From the NCBI RefSeq assembly GCF_024213195.1, contig NZ_JANAVF010000014.1:1-64000 (forward strand): a stretch of 64,000 bases of DNA, read 5' to 3'. Positions 36,446-43,381 of this stretch are shown here, one piece after another. How positions within the stretch are numbered: position 1 is the first letter of the stretch; each line of letters starts with the position of its first letter. The notes below the pieces were generated by a model, which was not told the DNA's origin, made no database searches, and saw only the letters and a program-made list of their open reading frames with translations. The translations under genes and the position numbers were made by a program. Source of the stretch: Streptomyces sp. TBY4. Lineage in GTDB: Bacteria > Actinomycetota > Actinomycetes > Streptomycetales > Streptomycetaceae.

Positions 36446-38227
36446 GTGACCAGTACCGCGACGCCGCCGCCCAGCCCTGCGGGGGCCCCGCCCGCCACCG
36501 AGGCCGGGTCCGGCCCCGACCCCGTCGACCAGCCGTCCGCCTGGCTGCGCCGGCTGCGCGCCTTCGGCTACGTGCAGCCCGCCGGGGCGAAGCGGCAGTC
36601 GGACGTGCGCACCCGCCTGGTGCCCCCGTACGCCCGGCCGTCCGCACAGCTGTGGGCCCAGATCGGGATCGGGCCGGCCGCGGCGGTGCGCTGGGAGCGG
36701 GTGCTGGCGTGGGCCGGGCCGCTGCTGGTGGCGCTGGTCGCGGGGGTGCTGCGGTTCGTCCACCTGGGCACCCCGAAGGCGGTGATATTCGACGAGACGT
36801 ACTACGCCAAGGACGCCTGGGCCACGGTCCGGCAGGGCTACGAGGCGAGCTGGCCCAAGGACATCGACAAGTCGATCCTCGCCAACCCCGACGGGGTCTC
36901 CCTCCCGCTGGACCCGGGCTACGTCGTGCACCCGCCGGTCGGCAAATGGGTGATCGGGCTGGGCGAGTGGATGTTCGGCTTCGACCCGTTCGGCTGGCGG
37001 TTCATGACCGCGCTGCTCGGCACCCTGTCCGTACTGATGCTGTGCCGCATCGGGCGGCGGCTGTTCCGCTCCACCTTCCTGGGCTGCCTGGCCGGTCTCC
37101 TGCTGGCGGTGGACGGCCTGCACCTGGTGATGAGCCGCACCGCCCTGCTCGACCTGGTGCTGATGTTCTTCGTGCTGGCGGCCTTCGGGGCGCTGGTGAT
37201 CGACCGGGACAAGGTGCGGGCCCGGCTCGCGGCGGCGCTCCCGGTGGACGAGGAGGGGCGGACCCGGCCGGACGCCCGGATCGCGGAGACGCTGAAGCTG
37301 GGCTGGCGCCCGTACCGGCTCCTGGCCGGCGTCTGCCTGGGCCTTGCCTTCGGGACGAAGTGGAACGGCCTGATCGTGCTGGCCTTCTTCGGCGTGATGA
37401 TGGTCCTGTGGGACGCGGCCGCGCGCCGCACGGCGGGCGCGGGCGCCCCGTACGCGGCGATGATGCGCCGCGACGCACTGCCCGGCTTCCTCTCCACCGT
37501 CCCCGTGGCGATCTCCGTCTACGTGGCCTCCTGGCTCGGCTGGATCCTCTCCCCCGACAACGGCAAGGGCGGCTACTTCCGCGACTGGGCCGCCAAGAAC
37601 GACCAGCACAGCTCGTGGTCCTTCCTGCCGGAGTGGCTGCGCAGCCTGTGGCACTACGAGACCGAGGTCTACAAGTTCCACGTGGGCCTGACCTCGGGCC
37701 ACACCTACGAGTCGAACCCGTGGAGCTGGCTGGTCCTGGGCCGTCCCGTCTCCTACTTCTACGAGTCCCCCGCGCCCGGCACCGACGGCTGCCCGGCGAC
37801 GGAGACCGCCAAGTGCGCGCGCGAGGTGCTGGCGCTCGGCACGCCGCTGCTGTGGTGGACGGGCTGCTTCGCGCTGCTGTACGTGCTGTGGCGCTGGTTC
37901 TTCCGCCGCGACTGGCGGGCGGGCGCGATCGCGTGCGCGCTGGGCGCGGGCCTGCTGCCCTGGTTCAACTACCAGGAGCGGACCATCTTCTTCTTCTACG
38001 CGGTGGTCTTCGTCCCGTACCTGTGCCTGGCGGTGGCCATGATGATCGGCGCCCTGCTGGGCCCGGCCGGCTCCTCGGAACGCCGCCGCGCCCTGGGGGC
38101 GGTGGGGGCGGGCGTCCTGGTCCTCCTGATCGTCTGGAACTTCATCTATTTCTGGCCCATCTACACGGGCCAGACCATCCCGATGGACTCCTGGCAGAAC
38201 CGGATGTGGCTGGACACCTGGGTTTAG
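36446..38227 (+). CDS. pmt: Protein O-mannosyltransferase (3' end supplied by the integrated element)
   Basis: 593 residues from the GTG at 36446. GT39-type membrane enzyme that transfers mannose from polyprenyl-phosphate-mannose to exported proteins. The first extracytoplasmic loop has FDETYYAKDAW, the DE acidic pair needed for catalysis; about ten further membrane helices follow. In S. coelicolor, Pmt is needed for phage phiC31 infection and for glycosylation of membrane proteins. The last codons, from about 38160 on, come from the integrative element: the stop is TAG, whereas the stranded host copy at the right end ends GTC TGA. The encoded tail is unchanged (MDSWQNRMWLDTWV). Confidence 0.9.
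   Translation: MTSTATPPPSPAGAPPATEAGSGPDPVDQPSAWLRRLRAFGYVQPAGAKRQSDVRTRLVPPYARPSAQLWAQIGIGPAAAVRWERVLAWAGPLLVALVAGVLRFVHLGTPKAVIFDETYYAKDAWATVRQGYEASWPKDIDKSILANPDGVSLPLDPGYVVHPPVGKWVIGLGEWMFGFDPFGWRFMTALLGTLSVLMLCRIGRRLFRSTFLGCLAGLLLAVDGLHLVMSRTALLDLVLMFFVLAAFGALVIDRDKVRARLAAALPVDEEGRTRPDARIAETLKLGWRPYRLLAGVCLGLAFGTKWNGLIVLAFFGVMMVLWDAAARRTAGAGAPYAAMMRRDALPGFLSTVPVAISVYVASWLGWILSPDNGKGGYFRDWAAKNDQHSSWSFLPEWLRSLWHYETEVYKFHVGLTSGHTYESNPWSWLVLGRPVSYFYESPAPGTDGCPATETAKCAREVLALGTPLLWWTGCFALLYVLWRWFFRRDWRAGAIACALGAGLLPWFNYQERTIFFFYAVVFVPYLCLAVAMMIGALLGPAGSSERRRALGAVGAGVLVLLIVWNFIYFWPIYTGQTIPMDSWQNRMWLDTWV
38143..38223. repeat. attL
   Basis: 81 bp shared with 53880-53960 with a single difference (38188 C, T at the right end); 38143-38187 is a 45-bp perfect match. 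It contains TCTGGCCC-ATCTACAC-GGGCCAGA (38151-38174), a perfect 8-8-8 inverted repeat typical of integrase core sites. Sequence left of the core belongs to the host pmt and sequence right of it to the element. Confidence 0.92.
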
Positions 38228-38240
38228 CAGGTGAAAGACG

Positions 38241-38269
38241 AGGGCCCGGCGCGGAGCGCGCCGGGCCCT
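38241..38269 (+). terminator. Element-borne terminator for pmt
   Basis: AGGGCCCGGCGCG (38241-38253) and its perfect complement (38257-38269) around a GAG loop, followed by TTCTTGGTTGT; 13 bp beyond the pmt stop and inside the element. Confidence 0.8.
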
Positions 38270-38301
38270 TCTTGGTTGTCGTTGGGCCTTGTCAGGCGTT
38301 G

Positions 38302-38334
38302 TGGGCCGTCACCTGACGGCCCACGGACGGCCCA
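38302..38334. promoter_or_regulatory. Candidate arm-type integrase sites, left end
   Basis: ACGGCCCA occurs at 38316-38323 and 38327-38334 (11-bp period) and inverted as TGGGCCGT at 38302-38309. The same octamer pair with the same 11-bp period lies at the right end. The inverted copy and the first direct copy also form an 11-bp hairpin (38301-38324). Confidence 0.5.
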
Positions 38335-38339
38335 GACTT

Positions 38340-38735
38340 CTACTTGGGCCCGGTGCACACGATGCTCTTGTCTCCGGTTTCTGCGACGTCGATCCCTTGC
38401 TCACCACCAACACGCCAAGTACCTATGAGCTCGACGGCGCCTGTGGCGCCCACAACCTGTCGGCACAGATCGAGGCTGGTACGACCTTCAAAGACGCGAA
38501 GGATCTTCGCGTCTGCCGCAGCAGATTCACACGGCACGAGGCTCGGAGTGGATCCACTCGTCGCCATGCACGTCCCCACCTTGGCTTTGAGTGGCTCCGG
38601 GTCGTCCTCATCGAAGATCGCACCGACCACTAGGAGGGCAGCAAACGCCGCGACGACCATGCCCGCGCACCCAAGCTTGATCTTGTGCATAAGTATTGAG
38701 CTGCCGTCGGCAGCCTTTCTTCCCATGGTGGGCAT
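38340..38735 (-). CDS. Small membrane-anchored, cysteine-containing protein
   Basis: 131 residues from the ATG at 38735; ATGs at 38726 and 38690 are alternatives and none has a clear ribosome-binding site. A membrane helix (LGCAGMVVAAFAALLVVGAIF, about residues 21-41) is followed by an acidic linker and a small outer domain with CMATSGSTP, PCESAAADAKI, LCRQVVG and IVCTGPK: four cysteines outside, probably two disulphides. No family recognised. GC content is lower than in the flanking chromosome. It is the leftmost element gene and is transcribed towards attL, divergent from the GntR regulator; an entry-exclusion or surface role would be a guess. Confidence 0.5.
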   Translation of the reverse strand: MPTMGRKAADGSSILMHKIKLGCAGMVVAAFAALLVVGAIFDEDDPEPLKAKVGTCMATSGSTPSLVPCESAAADAKILRVFEGRTSLDLCRQVVGATGAVELIGTWRVGGEQGIDVAETGDKSIVCTGPK

Positions 38736-38841
38736 CCTGTCCGTCTAAGGCACCAGACGCCAGGCCTTCACCCTCTGCGAAGCTGGACCGCACGGACGTC
38801 GACAGGCACCACCGCACACGCGGCGGAAGAAGGAGGAGCGC

Positions 38842-39279
38842 GTGACGAACCCCAGCCCGCGCGGGACGTACTTGACGATCGCTGAAGCCCTGCGGGCAAG
38901 GATCGCCGAGGGGACCTACCCCGACGGCCTTCCGTCCGAAGCGGAGATCGGGCGGGAGTTCGGCGTGGCCCGCACGACCGTCCGCCGCGCGCTTCGTGCG
39001 CTGGAGGAGGCCGGTGACGTAACCACCGTCGCCGGGGTCGGTCGGCAGGTAGGCGGCCGGTCACAGGTGGCGCCGTACCGCCGGATCATGACGGACCTTC
39101 TGGACCGCATTCGGACGGGCGAGCTGCCTGCCGGCGCTCGGCTTCCGAGCGAGGCCGAGCTATCCGAGTCCTACGGGGTCGCGCGGGGCACCGTCCGCCG
39201 CGCCGTGCACGAACTCGAAGGCGCAGGGCACATTCACGCTCAGCACGGAGTCGGGCGGTTCGTGGGCCCGGCAACCTGA
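38842..39279 (+). CDS. Tandem GntR-type DNA-binding regulator (KorSA-like candidate)
   Basis: 145 residues from the GTG at 38842 with AGGAGGAG 4 bp upstream. Two complete GntR winged helices lie one after the other: residues about 9-70 (LPSEAEIGREFGVARTTVRRALRAL) and about 78-143 (LPSEAELSESYGVARGTVRRAVHEL). There is no effector domain. AICEs are normally kept silent by a GntR-type KorSA repressor that has one helix-turn-helix and a UTRA domain, so the doubled DNA-binding form is unusual; one monomer could contact both halves of a palindrome. The likely target is TGGGATACATG-N6-CATGTATCCCA at 41254-41281, at the promoter of the transfer operon. Confidence 0.75.
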   Translation: MTNPSPRGTYLTIAEALRARIAEGTYPDGLPSEAEIGREFGVARTTVRRALRALEEAGDVTTVAGVGRQVGGRSQVAPYRRIMTDLLDRIRTGELPAGARLPSEAELSESYGVARGTVRRAVHELEGAGHIHAQHGVGRFVGPAT

Positions 39280-39304
39280 TTCTCGACAGCTTGGGGGAAC
39301 TCGT

Positions 39305-39868
39305 ATGCAGCTGGCCAAGTGGGCTCACGATCTCGCTGAGTCCCTGCTCGCCGAAAGCCTGCCGACCCGGTGGGCCCATTCCCAGCGCGTCTACTCGCAG
39401 GCCCTGACACTGGCCCCGGTACTTGGCGAGGACGCAGAACTACTGGCCGCAGCGGCCATTGCGCACGACGTCGGGTACGCCCGAGCAGCCGTGGACACGG
39501 GTCAACACATGATTGATGGGGCGCGCTATCTGCGCGACGTGGTGGGTGCCGACCCACGGCTGTGCAGCATCGTGGCCTTCCATACTTCGTCGCCGTGGGA
39601 GGCTTCCGAGCTGGGGCTGAGCGAGAGGCTGGCAGAGTTCGGCCCCGCAGAGCCCGTACTGGTGGACGCAATCACCTACTGCGACCTGACCAGCAGCCCC
39701 GTGGGCGCGCTCGTGGATCCGGCGGAGCGGCTGACCGAAGTTCTCGACCGGTACGGCCCGGAGCACGTGGTGTTCCGGGCCGTATCCGCGGCTCGGCCCG
39801 AGCTGCTGGCCCGCGTCACCCGCGTACGTCAGCGCGCCTTCGAGACGGAGCAGTCCAAGCTCAGCTAA
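39305..39868 (+). CDS. HD-domain phosphohydrolase
   Basis: 187 residues, ATG at 39305 with GGGGGAA upstream. HD superfamily metal ligands: RWAHSQRV near residue 22, AAIAHDVGYA (the HD pair near 54), and TYCDLTS near 122. Such proteins hydrolyse nucleotides or phosphodiesters. It starts 26 bp after the GntR stop, so the two are probably one transcript, and its 3' end overlaps the convergent Nudix gene by 8 bp. Its job in the element, nucleotide clearance, signalling or defence, cannot be told from sequence. Confidence 0.75.
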   Translation: MQLAKWAHDLAESLLAESLPTRWAHSQRVYSQALTLAPVLGEDAELLAAAAIAHDVGYARAAVDTGQHMIDGARYLRDVVGADPRLCSIVAFHTSSPWEASELGLSERLAEFGPAEPVLVDAITYCDLTSSPVGALVDPAERLTEVLDRYGPEHVVFRAVSAARPELLARVTRVRQRAFETEQSKLS

Positions 39869-40334
39869 TCCGGGGAACGGACAAGTCGCGGAAGCCTTCG
39901 TCCAGCCGCCGGCGAGTAGTGGGCGACACGTCAAGGGAGTCCACGTCCGCGCGCGGAATCCACCGCACTTCCAGGGATTCCGAACTCACCTTGATCTCGC
40001 CGCTGAGCGGTCGGGCCCGGAAGCAGAGCGAGAACTCCTGACGAACCTCGCCGTCCGCGAACGCGATGACGTGGCCGGGGTCAGTGAAGATGCCTACCAG
40101 GCCGACCACCTCAACCTGGATCCCGGTTTCCTCCAGAACCTCACGGACGACCGTTCCCGCGATGTTCTCTCCGATCTCCTGGACTCCCCCTGGCATTCCC
40201 CACCGACCGTTGTCCGATCGGCGCTCCAGCAGCACATCACCCGCATCGTTGACGACGAATGCCGTCACCGCAGGCACGATGCTGTTGGCCTTCGGCGCAT
40301 TGGGATCGTTGAAGTAGTCCGTACGGCGACTCAT
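39861..40334 (-). CDS. Nudix hydrolase (Pif-like candidate)
   Basis: 157 residues from the ATG at 40334 (AAGGG upstream); GTG 40340 abuts the purine stretch and is less likely. A full Nudix box begins GGVQEIGENIAG and ends VVREVLEETGI (G-x5-E-x7-REVxEETG), preceded by RWGMPG. In pSAM2 the Pif protein, which blocks redundant transfer between element-bearing cells, contains a Nudix domain, so this is a reasonable counterpart; nucleotide-pool cleaning is the alternative. The ATG is 2 bp after the stop of the upstream HTH gene, so both are coupled. Confidence 0.75.
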   Translation of the reverse strand: MSRRTDYFNDPNAPKANSIVPAVTAFVVNDAGDVLLERRSDNGRWGMPGGVQEIGENIAGTVVREVLEETGIQVEVVGLVGIFTDPGHVIAFADGEVRQEFSLCFRARPLSGEIKVSSESLEVRWIPRADVDSLDVSPTTRRRLDEGFRDLSVPRIS

Positions 40335-40336
40335 GC

Positions 40337-41077
40337 TCACCCTTCAATGGGGACAGCTTCGGACCAGACCTTCTCGAAGCTCTGCTGATATGTGGAGACC
40401 AGCTCAGCACCGGCGACCTTACGCAGGTGGAGGACCGGCGTCAGGGGCGCACTCACCCCGTACACCTGTGTGTTCACCAACCACTCGTCGTCCGAGCGAT
40501 AGAGCGAGTTGTGCAGAGTCGACCGGTGGAGACGGAATTCGATCCCCGAAACGGAGTACAGGGGGCGATAGAGCTTCAGCACCTCGCGAACCTTGTAGGC
40601 CACGCCTTCGCCGATTTCCTCCTCATCCCCTCGGCGCCGGATCTCTGGGCTTTCCGGGTCGCCGAGCAGGATGCGGGCCCGGACACCGCCCGCCGCTTTC
40701 AACCTGAGTAGCTGTGGCCAGCGCGGATTTTCGGCGAGGAAGACACCCGCGTGCACCAGCACGCCGATCTCCCGTTCCGCCCGGCCGAATAGCTGGAGCC
40801 ATAGGTCCGCCGGCACGTAGGACCGATGCGGGTAGACCTTCAACACCTCGGCATCCGCAGCGTCCTTACGCTGCCCGTCCGGCAGGCCATCGGGCCACAG
40901 GTAGCCCTCGTCCTCCCGAAGGAAGGCCGAGATGGCAAGGCGGTGGCGCCGGTATGGCGCCCGCCCTTTGGTGATCCAGCGTTCCACCGTCTTGGGGTCG
41001 ACCCCAAGGTGCTCCGCCAGGGCATCCACGGCGACGCCTTGCGTCAGCATCGCGGACCGTAACCGCTCGTTCGCCAT
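40337..41077 (-). CDS. HTH (XRE-like) regulator with large C-terminal domain
   Basis: 246 residues from the ATG at 41077. Residues 1-50 form a helix-turn-helix (MLTQGVAVDALAEHLGVDPKTVERWITKG). Residues 75-246 are a mixed domain with RAEREIGVLVHAGVFL, GVRARILLGDPESPEIRRRG and HRSTLHNSLYRSDDEWLVN. The latter order faintly recalls phospholipase-D-like folds, but the catalytic H-x-K is absent, so this is not a claim of activity. Genes of this type are common beside Nudix genes in Streptomyces elements. GGGACGT repeats directly upstream (41085-41154) suggest autoregulation. Confidence 0.65.
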   Translation of the reverse strand: MANERLRSAMLTQGVAVDALAEHLGVDPKTVERWITKGRAPYRRHRLAISAFLREDEGYLWPDGLPDGQRKDAADAEVLKVYPHRSYVPADLWLQLFGRAEREIGVLVHAGVFLAENPRWPQLLRLKAAGGVRARILLGDPESPEIRRRGDEEEIGEGVAYKVREVLKLYRPLYSVSGIEFRLHRSTLHNSLYRSDDEWLVNTQVYGVSAPLTPVLHLRKVAGAELVSTYQQSFEKVWSEAVPIEG

Positions 41078-41084
41078 CCAACCC

Positions 41085-41154
41085 CCAGGGACGTCTAGGG
41101 ACGCAGCCGCCCCGCAGAACGCTATCGAGGACGTCCCAAGTCGTCCAGGGACGT
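41085..41154. promoter_or_regulatory. GGGACGT operator cluster upstream of the HTH regulator
   Basis: CCAGGGACGT occurs at 41085-41094 and 41145-41154; a further TAGGGACG lies at 41096-41103. ACGTCCC-N10-GGGACGT (41131-41154) forms a perfect 7-bp inverted repeat. All lie within 77 bp upstream of the HTH gene start. Confidence 0.55.
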
Positions 41155-41225
41155 GGTGACTTCGTCCCACCCTTCGGCGGCACTCTGATGTCACACCACA
41201 GGACGGACCGGCTGAGGCGAAGAGC

Positions 41226-41281
41226 TTGACAGCCTCAACCAGAACCGCCAATGTGGGATACATGTTCAAGCATGTATCCCA
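41226..41281 (+). promoter_or_regulatory. Candidate main promoter and operator of the transfer/replication operon
   Basis: TTGACA at 41226-41231 and CAATGT at 41249-41254 are 17 bp apart. They run into TGGGATACATG-TTCAAG-CATGTATCCCA (41254-41281), a perfect 11-bp inverted repeat that would cover the transcription start. This is the classic layout for a repressor-controlled rightward promoter. The remaining 41282-41503 stretch shows no gene and no further clear signal. Confidence 0.6.
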
Positions 41282-41503
41282 TGCAGTGAATGCGGCTACC
41301 TCGCGCTGACCTGCATGGATGCCTGCGACGAGCATGAACAGCTGAGGGCGGGGACGCTGCAATCCCGCTAAAGGCCAGGGGACAGGGCGAGTGGTTGGCG
41401 CCCGACTGGCGAGGTGGCCCGGTGACCGCGAGCAACGGCCGGAGGGTGGGGACTTGGTCCCCCTTGCAGTGCTGCATCCGAGTTGAAGACGTAGGAGGAC
41501 ATC

Positions 41504-41578
41504 GTGATCCGCTTAAGACTTCGGGCCCCGACCGCGCTGGACCGGCGCGTCGGGAACGCCCTTCGCGTCATCCCCTGA
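41504..41578 (+). CDS. 24-residue basic peptide with a TTA codon
   Basis: The GTG at 41504 has AGGAGGA 7 bp upstream, one of the strongest ribosome-binding sites in the element. It opens a 24-codon frame (MIRLRLRAPTALDRRV... ends VIP) before TGA. Codon 4 is TTA, the leucine codon read only by the bldA tRNA in Streptomyces, and codon 5 is AGA, also rare. The peptide has several Arg residues and no known family. It is the first translatable frame after the candidate main promoter, so it may be a leader that senses developmental state. Short length leaves real doubt that it is a functional gene. Confidence 0.4.
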   Translation: MIRLRLRAPTALDRRVGNALRVIP

Positions 41579-41714
41579 GCCGCCGCGAAGACACACCGGG
41601 ATAGCCGGTGCCTCGCCACTCAGGGCGGCTGCCTCCTCCGCGCGTCCGGCGCTTCGGCGCTCTACGTGCGGGGTTGAGGGGAGCCGGAGAGACCGGCCCC
41701 GGAAGGGGTTCGAG

Positions 41715-41885
41715 ATGGACAAGAAGCTCGCCGCGGCCATCCAGCGTGACAACGACCTGGAGGACGCCGGCATGCACGGCGACGACCGCAAGACCTGCTG
41801 GACCCACCAGAGCTGGTCCGAGGACTGCCAGGAACAGCCGTTCCACACCCAGCCGAGCGCCAGCCACTACCCGCGCCCGGCCTGA
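41715..41885 (+). CDS. Small acidic element protein, 56 residues
   Basis: The ATG at 41715 is preceded by GGAAGGGG. The product begins MDKKLAAAIQRDNDLEDAG, then has TCWTHQSWSEDCQEQPFH and a Pro/Ser/His tail; two cysteines 10 residues apart. I recognise no family, but similar tiny proteins are frequent at the start of AICE transfer operons. Codon usage is normal for the organism. A 12-bp hairpin lies 20 bp beyond its stop. Confidence 0.5.
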   Translation: MDKKLAAAIQRDNDLEDAGMHGDDRKTCWTHQSWSEDCQEQPFHTQPSASHYPRPA

Positions 41886-41905
41886 CCTTCCACCCCCAAC
41901 GACGT

Positions 41906-41935
41906 GCGGCCCCGGTGCTCTAACACCGGGGCCGC
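41906..41935 (+). terminator. Intercistronic hairpin 1
   Basis: GCGGCCCCGGTG (41906-41917) pairs perfectly with 41924-41935 around CTCTAA. It lies 20 bp after one stop and 35 bp before the next ATG; terminator, attenuator or mRNA-stability element. Confidence 0.6.
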
Positions 41936-41970
41936 TTCGAGCCGTCCACCTGCTAGGGAGAACACGACTC

Positions 41971-42240
41971 ATGAAGCACATCGTCGCACTTCAGAACCTC
42001 GTTACCCCGTGGTCCGACGGCTTGGAGCCGTCGGACGCGGAGCTGGACGCGATCGAGTGGGAGATGCCGCTCATCGAGGCGGACGTCGAACTGCTCGACG
42101 CGGAGATCGCCGTGCTGGACCGGGCGCCCTCCGAGCTGGACGAGCGCCGGATCCGCCGGGCCCGCCGCAAGGTGCTGAACGCCCACCGGACGCTGACGAA
42201 CCGGGCCGCCGCGGCGAGCATGCCTGGCGGTGCCGCATGA
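41971..42240 (+). CDS. DUF6284-like small protein
   Basis: 89 residues, ATG at 41971 after AGGGAG. An acidic helical core (PSDAELDAIEWEMPLIEADVELLDAE) is followed by an Arg-rich helix (ERRIRRARRKVLNAHRTL). I recall this composition from the family labelled DUF6284 in Streptomyces mobile elements; function unknown. It overlaps the next start by 4 nt (ATGA), beginning a tightly coupled run of four genes up to 43719. Confidence 0.65.
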   Translation: MKHIVALQNLVTPWSDGLEPSDAELDAIEWEMPLIEADVELLDAEIAVLDRAPSELDERRIRRARRKVLNAHRTLTNRAAAASMPGGAA

Positions 42241-42515
42241 ATCAGCGCACCGAGAACGCTGCCGTCACCGACTTGCTCAGGGCGATCGTGGAAGCCCTCG
42301 ACGTCCCGCTGCCGTCCCTCGCTGACGCCGACGAGCGCGCTTACCACCGGCTGCTGGCGCACCGTACGAGCGACCTGCGGGTCACTCTCGCGGTGCTGCT
42401 CTCGCGCGGTGGGGACCCGTGGGAGAACGCGAGCATCATCCGCCGGCGGACCGCCGAGGAGCCCGTCACCTACGCCCCGTTCGTCTTCACCGAAGACGAC
42501 GGAGGTACGTCGTGA
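42237..42515 (+). CDS. Conserved element protein, unknown function
   Basis: 92 residues; the ATG overlaps the previous stop (ATGA) and its own stop overlaps the next GTG. It is mostly helical: NAAVTDLLRAIVEALDVPLP, then DERAYHRLLAHRTSDLRVTLAVLLSRG-type sequence, ending in an acidic tail. No motif is recognised and no membrane segment is visible. Position between the DUF6284-like and DUF2637-like genes is typical for small helper proteins of the Spd region. Confidence 0.6.
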   Translation: MNQRTENAAVTDLLRAIVEALDVPLPSLADADERAYHRLLAHRTSDLRVTLAVLLSRGGDPWENASIIRRRTAEEPVTYAPFVFTEDDGGTS

Positions 42516-43381
42516 ACTCCAGCGTCCGGACGACTGGTTCACAGGGAGCGCTCCTCGCTCAGGTGGAGGCGTTGAACGGGCTGCTGTCCAAACTGACGAA
42601 GGTGCTGGTGACGGTCGCGTTCGTGGCGCTGGTGTTCACCGCGTCGAACGTGACGATGTTCGCGATCGACCACCACGTGTCGCCGTGGATCGCGTGGATG
42701 CTCGACCCGATGGTCGCCGTCGCGCTCGGCGCGGTCCTCATCTTCGACGGCCGTCTCTCCGAGTACGGGCTCACCTCCTCTGGCTGGGCCGCCGTGCTGC
42801 GCTGGTTCGCCGGGCTGGGCACCTGGGTGATGAACTGCTGGAGCTCGCTGTGGCCGACCGGGACCGCGTTCGGCATCCCCCGCGCGGTCGACCCGGCCGG
42901 GCTCGTCCTCCACTCCATCCCCCCGGTCCTCCTGATCGTTCTCGCCGAAGCGATCAGCCACTACCGGCACGCGATCCTCGCGAAAATCGCCCAGCTCCAA
43001 GCCCAGGTGGACGCCGGAGCGAACGAGGTGGACGCGACCCCTGTCCACCAGGCATCCACTCCGCCCCCAGCACCCACACCCTCAGCCACTACGTCCGTCC
43101 CGGCGCCCGTACGGGGCCACGCGAAGCCGCTGGTCATCTGTGGTGGCGGGCTGGTGTTCCACCCGGCCTTCCCTCTCGCGTCCACCTCGGTCCACCGGGT
43201 GGAACGGGAACCTGCCCGCTTGTCCGCCGATGAAGCCGCGAACGTGATCCGCGCGTGCTGGGTGCAGGGCAAGAGCCTCCCGGAGGCGGCCCGGCTTTCC
43301 ACCCGGTCCACCTCCTACGTCCACAAGCTCTACCAACGCCTCAACGAGGACCGCGCCGCCCTCCCCGCAGGGGTGAGCTGA
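42512..43381 (+). CDS. DUF2637-like membrane protein (Spd-type)
   Basis: 289 residues from the GTG at 42512, overlapping the previous stop. Four hydrophobic segments span about residues 28-165 (VLVTVAFVALVFTASNV, MVAVALGAVLIF, WFAGLGTWVMNCW, IPPVLLIVLAEAI). A Thr/Pro/Val-rich linker follows, and a C-terminal helix-turn-helix-like segment (NVIRACWVQGKSLPEAARLSTRS, about 250-275). This matches Streptomyces DUF2637 proteins of plasmids and AICEs, associated with intramycelial spread; a DNA-binding tail would let it act in regulation or tether DNA to the membrane, which is inference. Confidence 0.7.
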   Translation: MNSSVRTTGSQGALLAQVEALNGLLSKLTKVLVTVAFVALVFTASNVTMFAIDHHVSPWIAWMLDPMVAVALGAVLIFDGRLSEYGLTSSGWAAVLRWFAGLGTWVMNCWSSLWPTGTAFGIPRAVDPAGLVLHSIPPVLLIVLAEAISHYRHAILAKIAQLQAQVDAGANEVDATPVHQASTPPPAPTPSATTSVPAPVRGHAKPLVICGGGLVFHPAFPLASTSVHRVEREPARLSADEAANVIRACWVQGKSLPEAARLSTRSTSYVHKLYQRLNEDRAALPAGVS

